NCBI GenBank assembly: GCA_011526275.1
Contig: WTJP01000065.1
Coordinates: forward strand, 1 to 5,488
DNA from: Candidatus Arcticimaribacter sp.
GTDB taxonomy: Bacteria > Bacteroidota > Bacteroidia > Flavobacteriales > Flavobacteriaceae
Direction of reading: 5' to 3'
DNA: 5,488 nt
Part shown: piece after piece, positions 1 to 5,488 of the stretch
Layout: each line of letters starts with the position of its first letter
Numbering within the stretch: the first letter of the stretch is position 1
Program-made: the position numbers and the translations under genes
The notes under the pieces: model-generated
Told to the model about the DNA's origin: nothing
The model's database searches: none
Seen by the model: only the letters and a program-made list of their open reading frames with translations

Positions 1-815
1 AGCGACAAGGCCGAGGTGAGGTACTGCCAGTAACAAAACATGGCATACCAAGGGAAAAACATCACGGGGATGAGTTGCTTCATGGTAGAAGGCATCTCCT
101 TAAAGGCGATGACAATTTCGTCCCAAGTGCGTTGCACGATATTCCCCTTTTCTTTATCGGCTTCAATTTTAGCCAATTCTTCCTCGGTAGGGGGATATTC
201 TGAAGTGGTGAGTACTGTCACCAAGATCGTCGCTGTCGAGGCAATGGCACCAATACCAAAGGCCCAATAGGTAGACACAGGAATCCCGTTGTCCATTTTA
301 TCGCTTAAAGCGAGTATCCCCAAAGAAACCAAAATGGCTGGGGTAAAGTTGGCCAAGGTGGTCCCTAGACCGGTAAAAAAGCTTTGCATTAAGAACCCTA
401 AAGAGTACTGCTTTTCTGGAAGCTTATCCGAGATAAATGCACGGTAAGGCTCCAAGGCGATGTTGTTGGCAGCATCGAGTATCCACAAGAGACTAGCGGC
501 CATCCAAATGGAACTGGAGAACGGCATGGCGATGAGGGCCAAACTGGCAACTATCGCCCCAATAAGGAAAAAAGGTTTTCTGCGGCCAAACTTAGGTGAC
601 CAGGTGCCGTCGCTAATCGCCCCAATGATGGGTTGCACCAAAAGCCCAGTTACGGGTCCTGCAAGCCAAAGCATGGGCAATTCGGCTTCGTTGGCGCCTA
701 AGTATTTGTAAATGGCGCTCATATTACTTTGCTGCAAGCCGAAGCTAAACTGCACGCCAAAAAAGCCAAAATTCATGGTGAGAATTTGGCCAAAGGAGAG
801 TTGTCTTTTTTCCAT
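1..815 (-). CDS. SLC45/GPH-like MFS sugar transporter, N-terminal part (truncated by window edge)
   Basis: Translating the minus strand from the ATG at 815-813 gives 271 uninterrupted residues running off the left edge; the stop lies outside. It begins MEKRQLSFGQILTMNFGFFG, followed by a segment (residues 21-40) with LQQSN and YKYLG, the usual opening of SLC45-type major facilitator carriers in Bacteroidota. This supports the first Met over Met14. The MFS motif-A loop lies at residues 65-82 (GAISDG, then FGRRKPFF) between helices 2 and 3. NNIALEPYRAFISD at 117-130 matches the conserved N...P.R..I.D segment of the SLC45/GPH sugar-cation symporters. Hydrophobic helices fall roughly at 13-33, 46-68, 81-100, 104-123, 145-170 and 182-203. 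A charged loop of about 40 residues (EEELAKIEADKEKG inside it) follows, then helix 7 from about 247, so about half of a 12-helix carrier is present. It should sit in the inner membrane and import a sugar or disaccharide; relatives lie in maltose/alpha-glucan loci, but the substrate here is unknown. It starts 7 nt after the preceding stop, suggesting one operon. Family call firm, substrate not. Confidence 0.9.
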   Translation of the reverse strand, partial: MEKRQLSFGQILTMNFGFFGVQFSFGLQQSNMSAIYKYLGANEAELPMLWLAGPVTGLLVQPIIGAISDGTWSPKFGRRKPFFLIGAIVASLALIAMPFSSSIWMAASLLWILDAANNIALEPYRAFISDKLPEKQYSLGFLMQSFFTGLGTTLANFTPAILVSLGILALSDKMDNGIPVSTYWAFGIGAIASTATILVTVLTTSEYPPTEEELAKIEADKEKGNIVQRTWDEIVIAFKEMPSTMKQLIPVMFFPWYAMFCYWQYLTSALS

Positions 816-822
816 CGTTTAA

Positions 823-2163
823 TTATTTGGTCGAAGCAAGTTGTGCAGGCTCGATTCGGGTTTTCATGTTTTGCACGATGTGCTCCCCTACTTTGTTTCC
901 TTGGGAAACGCCTTCTTCAATCGCCATCATATAGTGGATTCCCCCATAGAGACGCGATATGGCTGCTTCTTCAGAAGCGTGCAAGAAAGAAGTATAGGAT
1001 CGCACCGGGAGGCCAAAGGCCACCTCAGTAGTATCGGTAAAAGCAAAATTATCGCCGTAGAGCTCGGTCAAAACCACAGCAGAGGCACGGGAAATTACCG
1101 AGTGACCACTGGTGTATTCTGGGAAAGGAGGGGTTTGCAACAGGGGCAACCACTCTTCGTCATAGTGTTTGTTGATGAGGGTTTCTGGGCGCACCACTAG
1201 GGTGTTCCACTTTTCGTCCCAACAACTAATAAAGGCGTCAAACAAGGCAACACTTACGTGGGTATAGGCATTGATGGTCGCAGCAAAATCGCTTTTTGCT
1301 TTTCGGGTAGCGATGGCGGTAATGCCAATCCAATGCCCTCCCGGGGTAATTTTTTTAGTGGCAAACATAGCGTGCCCACGGTGGTGGGTTACATAGGGGT
1401 TACAGTCCCAAAACTTGGCAATTTCGATTTGCTCTTCGGTTAAGCCTTCCCCAATCTCATAGACCTGCTGCAGTTGGGTTTGGAATGGGCTGCCCTTCGT
1501 CAAGTCGAACTCCAGAGGATCTTTGGGTTTATACTGGCTGGCAGAGTCCAACACCAAGGTGCGGATTTTGTTCCAGTGGGGTTCAATCCCATCCATATAG
1601 TCTGGGGGAGTGGGTTTCCAAAACTTCTCCTCCTCCAAAATGGTGTATTTGGGGTAGGTGCGGGTTTGGTTATACAGGTCGCCTTTGGCCCAAGCCAAGA
1701 TGTGTTCTACCATCTGGTCGGCATAGGCTTTTGATGCCTTACGTACCGAGCGGGGTACGCCCATGTCTTTGACTTTTTCTTCGAGCTTTGCTTGAAAAGC
1801 TTCCATTTTGTCTTCAGAAAAAATCAAGGTCTTCCCAATTCGGTTGTAGGCATAAAGGGCTGCGAGTTCGGGTGCAACCTCTTCTGCAATAGCTGGAGAG
1901 GCGGTTAAGCCGTTGAGTTGCCCTGCTAAAGATGTATAGGCTTCGGGGTAGGCTTGCGCCATGATCTCATAGGCCGCAATGGTGGGGTACATATAAACCC
2001 GAGAAGCCACAGGGGGAGAAAAGATATCATAGACAATGATATCGGAGAGGTTTTTAACCGCCGACTGAAAAAGTTCGGGGTCTTTTAATTCTGTTTTATA
2101 GGCGGTGTTTGGCGTACAAGCCACAGCCATCAATACAACAAGGAGGTAGCTAATCTTCTTCAT
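823..2163 (-). CDS. Vanadium-dependent haloperoxidase / PAP2 phosphatase superfamily lipoprotein
   Basis: A complete 446-residue protein. Residues 1-16 (MKKISYLLVVLMAVAC) form a lipoprotein signal peptide with Cys16 as the lipidated residue, so it should be anchored in the outer envelope. The C-terminal half holds the full acid phosphatase/haloperoxidase signature: K318-x6-R325-P326, then S352-G353-H354, then S403-R404-x5-H410. By family knowledge Lys, both Arg and Ser-Gly bind vanadate or phosphate, His354 is the acid-base residue and His410 bonds the vanadium or phosphorus. Trp315 and Phe347 sit at the same spacing from these residues as the halide-pocket Trp and Phe of fungal vanadium chloroperoxidase. 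The Asp usual in H-x3-D is Ala414. The N-terminal half is the helical region of this family, with FWDCNP (251-256) and PGGHW (274-278) matching what I recall of Bacteroidota members. Its ATG overlaps the preceding stop by 4 nt, which implies translational coupling. Sequence alone does not separate haloperoxidase from phosphatase activity, so the superfamily is firm and the reaction open. Confidence 0.93.
   Translation of the reverse strand: MKKISYLLVVLMAVACTPNTAYKTELKDPELFQSAVKNLSDIIVYDIFSPPVASRVYMYPTIAAYEIMAQAYPEAYTSLAGQLNGLTASPAIAEEVAPELAALYAYNRIGKTLIFSEDKMEAFQAKLEEKVKDMGVPRSVRKASKAYADQMVEHILAWAKGDLYNQTRTYPKYTILEEEKFWKPTPPDYMDGIEPHWNKIRTLVLDSASQYKPKDPLEFDLTKGSPFQTQLQQVYEIGEGLTEEQIEIAKFWDCNPYVTHHRGHAMFATKKITPGGHWIGITAIATRKAKSDFAATINAYTHVSVALFDAFISCWDEKWNTLVVRPETLINKHYDEEWLPLLQTPPFPEYTSGHSVISRASAVVLTELYGDNFAFTDTTEVAFGLPVRSYTSFLHASEEAAISRLYGGIHYMMAIEEGVSQGNKVGEHIVQNMKTRIEPAQLASTK
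2160..2163 (-). other. ATGA stop/start overlap between FG-GAP and haloperoxidase-like genes
   Basis: The TGA of the FG-GAP gene (2162-2160) shares bases with the ATG of the haloperoxidase-like gene (2163-2161). This is the classic arrangement for translational coupling by reinitiation. The GGAAGA that abuts the ATG is too close to act as a Shine-Dalgarno sequence, so coupling is the likelier way the downstream start is used. It implies that the two lipoproteins are made together from one message. Confidence 0.85.
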
Positions 2164-5100
2164 TCTTCCGTTGACTTAGGTGCGATAAAAAATATAAAAT
2201 TATTCTGTGTGGCCACCACAAACGAACCGTTTTCGGCACGTTCAATGCGTCTTGCTGCGGTTGTTTTAGGCAGCCCAAAATTCAAATCCGCACTAAAAGT
2301 ATTGTTTTTTGCATTAAAATCAAGCAATTGACCCCCTGGATTCGCATCTTGTGGGCCTAATTCCACCACATGACCAAAGTAATTCCCCACATAGGAAACA
2401 TTGCCTTGGGCATCGACATAAAGGTCTTCTATTGACGATTGTTGAGCGCGAGCTGGTAAAGGCACCCCTTCAAAACCGTTTTCGGTTTGCAGGTAAATCA
2501 TCGAGCGCAGTTCGTTGATGTACTTTTGCTGGAGGAAGTCTTCCGGCTTTTTATCGACCAATTGTTCGATGGAATTTACCGAAGCAAAGCGTTTGTATTG
2601 CTGGAATTTCTTTTTGATGGACGGCATTTGCTGTGCTAATTTATCTTTGGAAGCAAAGGGGACATATTCGCCAAAGAATTCATAGAAAATGATGGGATCG
2701 AGTTGGTTGTTCTCATCAAAATCGTCTAAATACAAATGCACAGGCTTCTCGGCGCTGGGTTTCCATTTAAAATTCTCTCCGGTATTCCCAGCGATGATGT
2801 CTAAACGTCCATCGCCATTAAAATCGTGAACGGCAAAGGCATTCCACATACCATAGCTGTTATCTAACCCTAAATTGTGGGTGATGTTTTCAAATTTGGC
2901 TTCGCCCTTGTTTTTCAAGATGGTAACGGGCATCCAATCTCCCACAAGGATCAAGTCCAATAAACCGTCGGCGTCGATATCGACCCATTGGCTGTCGGTT
3001 ACCATACCAAAGGGGAAGGTGGCGACTTCTTCCAGTCCTTTTCCGCCATTATTGCGCATAATGTAGCTGTCGGGGCTTAAACCATAGGCGCCAGGAATCG
3101 AACGACTCCCCACAAAGAGGTCTTCCACGCCATCTTGATCAAAGTCGGCTACAGCAACCGTACTTCCATTCGTGGCAGGTAGTGGAACACTTTGTTTCTT
3201 AAAATTCCCTTTCCCGTCGTTGAGGTAGATTCGATCGGTCATATAGGAATCGTTTTGTTCCATGTCGTTTCCTCCACTCACGATATATAAATCGCGATCG
3301 CCATCGAGATCCACGTCGATGGTAGCTGCATCGACATCTTCAAAGTTGCGGTCGCTCAATAAGTCGGGATTGTTTTGCTTTTCAAAAGAACCGTTGGCTT
3401 GCGCCATCCAAATTTCAGCAGGTTGCATGCGAGCACCCCCCACGAAAATATCTTCTAAACCGTCGCCATTGAAATCTTCCAACAAGAAAGCCGGGCCTTC
3501 TTCCGAAAGTTTTTCAGGCATCAAACCCTCGCGTTCATAATCGAGGTAATAGTTGTCTTCATACTTAAACGGGAGTACCGACAATTGGAAAGGAGCTGCT
3601 TCCGTTTTATCCTCCAAAACTGTCCCGTCAGGAGCATAGGGTAGGGCAAGTTGGGTGGAAGATAAGGCAGCTACCCAACGCTGGGTTTTCCCATCGGGCC
3701 ATTGAATGTGTAGAGAGTCCACAGGCGTATTGGGTGGAAGTCCAAAATGCACTTTGTGGGTAGAACCCGACTGGAAACCACGGGTAGTGCTTTTGTGTTG
3801 GACGAAGGCGTTCCCTTGGCTGTACAATTGAATGCTTGTTCCGTTAAGGCTCTTGTTTTCTGGGTGACTTAAAGCAATGCTTAATCCGCCTTGGTTGCGT
3901 TGATTTTCATACAGGGAGGCTTTGGCGTTGATGTTGTTGACCACCAAATCCAAATCGCCATCGTTGTCTAAATCGGCAAAGGCAGCACCGTTAGAAAAGT
4001 TGGGAGCACCCAAAAAGGAATCTTCCAATGGAGAGAATTTTAGGTCTCCTTGATTTTTAAATAAGACGTTAGGGATTTTCAAAGTGGGCATCTCGGCGAT
4101 GATTTCTTTTCGCAATTCATTTTGCTCCTCTCGGGCATAGCTTGCAAATTTTATATCGCTGATATAGTTGATGTAATCCAAATCGTTGGGACGTTTTACA
4201 ATCCCGTTGGAAATAAAGATATCGTTCTTCAGGTCGTTGTCAAAATCGGCTAAAAGCACGGACCAACTCCAGTCGGTGGCATAAACGTCGGCCATTAAAC
4301 TCACCTCGGAAAAACTTCCGTCTTGGTTTTGCAATTGCAGGTTGTTGTGCGCCAATTGTGGTTCAAAGCCAAAGTTCTTTTTAATGCGGTCAACCTTGTC
4401 GGTATCTTCTCCCCCCGATTTTAAGAAAATCTCTGCACGGTTGGGCATCATGTCGGTAGAAAAGATATCGAGGAGACCGTCATTGTTTAGGTCGGCCATG
4501 TCCACCCCCATGGTAAAACGGCTACTGTGGTTGATGGTTGATTTGACCGCTTCTTTAAAGCTTTTGTCTTTTTGGTTGAGGTAGATAAAGTCGTTTTCGT
4601 GGAAATCGTTTCCAACATAGAGGTCGGGCCAACCGTCGCGATTAATGTCGGCTACACGAACAGCCAAACCGTAACCCAAAGGACTGGAGTAAATGCCCGA
4701 AGCTTGGGTGACATCGACAAAGCGCCCTTCGGCTTCGTTGAGGCGGTTTTCATAAAAACGATCCCCACTTAGTGGAGCTTCTTCCATTCGTTTTTTTGTG
4801 GTGCCATAACTGCGTACGGTGTGTACCGCATGATTGAGCAAGAAAAGGTCTAAATCTCCATCGCGGTCATAATCGATAAAGGCAGGTTGGGTCGATAAAC
4901 CGGAAAAATCAAGTCCTAAAGTGCGTGCACTTTCGGTAAAGGTCCCGTCGCCGTTGTTTAGGTATAAAATATTATGCGCTTGCAAACCTTTGTGGTTCCC
5001 CACCTTGGCAACGAAGATGTCGAGAAAACCATCGTTGTTCACGTCTTCCATCGCTACCCCGCTCGACCAACTATCATCGGTGTAAATATTGGCTTCGGCT

Positions 5101-5438
5101 GTGATGTCTTTGAATTTTAAGTCCCCTTGATTTAAATAGAGTTTATCGGAACCTTGATTGGCGGTAAAAAAGAGGTCTTCCAAGCCGTCGTTGTTGATAT
5201 CGCCAACGGCTACCCCACCCCCGTTGTAGTAGTAGAGGTATTCTAGAATATTGACATTGTCTTTGTACACCAAGTTGTTTTCGAATGAAATCCCCGTTGT
5301 TGCTGCTGGAAGTTCCACCAACGGAATTGCATTGGGTTTTTGCTGCGGACTTTGCTCACAGTTGATTGTAACTAGAGCCGCACAGAGAAGAAAACACCAT
5401 CTTTTTACCCAATTAAATTTTAATACTGTTTTTTTCAT
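2160..5438 (-). CDS. Large FG-GAP/VCBS-repeat lipoprotein with central ASPIC/UnbV domain (CRTAC1-like)
   Basis: A complete 1092-residue protein. Residues 1-27 form a signal peptide (basic MKKTVLKFNWVKRW, hydrophobic core, then LVTINC) with Cys27 as the probable lipidation site, so it is likely an envelope, possibly surface, lipoprotein. Thirteen Asp-rich calcium-loop motifs of FG-GAP type begin at residues 80, 132, 189, 264, 316, 398, 489, 655, 708, 765, 820, 872 and 906, usually of the form DxNxDGxxDxF. Those at 398 (DFDNDLKND) and 906 (DFDENNQLD) lack the Gly. An ASPIC/UnbV domain at about 516-597 (HFGL at 564-567, WPDGKTQ at 580-586) splits them into seven and six, suggesting two seven-bladed beta-propellers. 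Family-typical segments include YYYNGGGVAVGD (69-80), NDLDYINYI (418-426) and a charged region at 927-960. No catalytic motif is seen, so binding or scaffolding of a glycan or protein is the likely role (inference). It starts 3 nt after a probable upstream paralogue and overlaps the haloperoxidase-like gene by 4 nt. Family confident, ligand unknown. Confidence 0.95.
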   Translation of the reverse strand: MKKTVLKFNWVKRWCFLLCAALVTINCEQSPQQKPNAIPLVELPAATTGISFENNLVYKDNVNILEYLYYYNGGGVAVGDINNDGLEDLFFTANQGSDKLYLNQGDLKFKDITAEANIYTDDSWSSGVAMEDVNNDGFLDIFVAKVGNHKGLQAHNILYLNNGDGTFTESARTLGLDFSGLSTQPAFIDYDRDGDLDLFLLNHAVHTVRSYGTTKKRMEEAPLSGDRFYENRLNEAEGRFVDVTQASGIYSSPLGYGLAVRVADINRDGWPDLYVGNDFHENDFIYLNQKDKSFKEAVKSTINHSSRFTMGVDMADLNNDGLLDIFSTDMMPNRAEIFLKSGGEDTDKVDRIKKNFGFEPQLAHNNLQLQNQDGSFSEVSLMADVYATDWSWSVLLADFDNDLKNDIFISNGIVKRPNDLDYINYISDIKFASYAREEQNELRKEIIAEMPTLKIPNVLFKNQGDLKFSPLEDSFLGAPNFSNGAAFADLDNDGDLDLVVNNINAKASLYENQRNQGGLSIALSHPENKSLNGTSIQLYSQGNAFVQHKSTTRGFQSGSTHKVHFGLPPNTPVDSLHIQWPDGKTQRWVAALSSTQLALPYAPDGTVLEDKTEAAPFQLSVLPFKYEDNYYLDYEREGLMPEKLSEEGPAFLLEDFNGDGLEDIFVGGARMQPAEIWMAQANGSFEKQNNPDLLSDRNFEDVDAATIDVDLDGDRDLYIVSGGNDMEQNDSYMTDRIYLNDGKGNFKKQSVPLPATNGSTVAVADFDQDGVEDLFVGSRSIPGAYGLSPDSYIMRNNGGKGLEEVATFPFGMVTDSQWVDIDADGLLDLILVGDWMPVTILKNKGEAKFENITHNLGLDNSYGMWNAFAVHDFNGDGRLDIIAGNTGENFKWKPSAEKPVHLYLDDFDENNQLDPIIFYEFFGEYVPFASKDKLAQQMPSIKKKFQQYKRFASVNSIEQLVDKKPEDFLQQKYINELRSMIYLQTENGFEGVPLPARAQQSSIEDLYVDAQGNVSYVGNYFGHVVELGPQDANPGGQLLDFNAKNNTFSADLNFGLPKTTAARRIERAENGSFVVATQNNFIFFIAPKSTEE
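2697..5201 (-). repeat. Thirteen dispersed degenerate coding repeats for FG-GAP calcium loops
   Basis: The DNA for the Asp loops recurs as an imperfect element of about 27 bases, seen on the plus strand as variants of (a)aaccgtcg or ccatcg followed by an Asn codon and aaatc/gatatc. Clear copies lie near 5175-5201, 5019-5045, 4467-4493, 3948-3974, 3450-3476 and 2799-2825. Copies are separated by about 100-500 bases of unrelated sequence and differ from each other, so they reflect protein-level repetition and not a recent DNA duplication. Confidence 0.7.
3681..3887 (-). other. ASPIC/UnbV domain core inside the FG-GAP protein
   Basis: Residues 518-586 of the FG-GAP protein lack calcium loops and instead show the ASPIC/UnbV pattern: a strand with NGTSIQLY (532-539), then RGFQSGSTHKVHFGL (553-567) and VDSLHIQWPDGKTQ (573-586). 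The family is defined by animal CRTAC1 (ASPIC) and a plasmid UnbV protein and is often fused after FG-GAP repeats. Its role is not established. Here it lies between two repeat blocks rather than at the C-terminus, where the fusion is often seen. Confidence 0.85.
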
Positions 5439-5441
5439 GGC

Positions 5442-5488
5442 TTAAAATTTAAAGGTCGCTATGGAATCGTTGTTTCTAAACACCAAGA
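5442..5488 (-). CDS. C-terminal end of an upstream gene, possibly a paralogous FG-GAP protein (partial)
   Basis: On the minus strand one frame entering at the right edge reads LVFRNNDSIATFKF and stops with TAA at 5444-5442, three bases before the ATG of the large FG-GAP gene. The other two frames stop earlier (TAG within 12 and 30 bases of the edge). The tail resembles the end of the downstream protein (SFVVATQNNFIFFI, residues 1072-1085): both have a beta-strand, then Q/R-N-N, then a second hydrophobic strand. FG-GAP genes of this kind often occur in tandem in Bacteroidota, so a paralogue is the best guess. An outer-membrane barrel is an alternative, because the final residue is Phe. Only 14 residues are visible, so both the gene and its family are tentative. 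Confidence 0.45.
   Translation of the reverse strand, partial: LVFRNNDSIATFKF

Noticed and set aside
816..822. Promoter or terminator between the haloperoxidase-like gene and the carrier
   Set aside because: The gap is only 7 bases, with no hairpin or promoter elements possible within it.
729..1772. Several open plus-strand frames of 60-120 codons opposite the haloperoxidase-like gene and the carrier start
   Set aside because: They are antisense to well-supported conserved genes, overlap each other in different frames and have no recognisable domains or start signals.
2164..2169. GGAAGA just upstream of the haloperoxidase-like ATG as a Shine-Dalgarno site
   Set aside because: It directly abuts the start codon with no spacer, and it encodes the last codons of the FG-GAP protein; Bacteroidota generally use Shine-Dalgarno pairing little.
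3294..3301. GCGATCGC palindrome
   Set aside because: It is a single copy inside the coding sequence at an Asp-Arg-Asp stretch and is explained by codon choice.
2697..5201. Recurring ccgtcg/ccatcg...aaatc elements as a CRISPR array or regulatory repeats
   Set aside because: Spacing is irregular, copies diverge, and every copy lies in frame encoding a DxNxDGxxD calcium loop.
2875..5445. Plus-strand open frames opposite the FG-GAP gene
   Set aside because: Their residues are the reverse-strand image of the Asp-loop repeats, which are rich in Ser and Pro in antisense; no independent coding signal is seen.

Overview
The window reads as one stretch of a minus-strand operon from a member of the Bacteroidota, most likely a flavobacterium or close relative. 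The reasons are the pairing of large FG-GAP/VCBS-repeat lipoproteins with a PAP2/vanadium-haloperoxidase-type lipoprotein, start codons without Shine-Dalgarno sequences in A/T-rich leaders, moderate GC content, and protein families that I know mainly from this phylum. The genus cannot be read from the sequence.

Layout in the direction of transcription (right to left): (i) 5488-5442, probably the last 15 codons of an upstream gene, whose C-terminus resembles that of the next gene; (ii) 5438-2160, a complete 1092-residue lipoprotein with thirteen FG-GAP-type calcium-loop motifs flanking a central ASPIC/UnbV domain (CRTAC1-like); (iii) 2163-823, a complete 446-residue lipoprotein of the vanadium-dependent haloperoxidase / PAP2 phosphatase superfamily with the whole vanadate/phosphate-binding residue set; (iv) 815-1, the first 271 residues of an SLC45/GPH-like major facilitator sugar transporter, cut by the window edge. 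Spacings are 3 nt, a 4-nt ATGA overlap, and 7 nt, so there is no room for internal promoters or terminators, and all four genes are probably co-transcribed from a promoter beyond the right edge.

How they may work together (inference): both complete proteins carry lipoprotein signal peptides and should sit in the envelope. The FG-GAP protein would be a large calcium-stabilised double beta-propeller suited to binding glycans or proteins. The haloperoxidase/phosphatase-like enzyme would act on a substrate at the surface or in the periplasm, and the inner-membrane transporter would import a released sugar. In Bacteroidota such FG-GAP plus haloperoxidase-like pairs are, from general knowledge, often found beside SusC/SusD-type uptake genes; none is visible here, but the operon continues past both edges. 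The function of such loci is, to my knowledge, not established. No RNA genes, mobile elements, CRISPR arrays or integration sites were seen, and no non-coding stretch exceeds about 10 bases.
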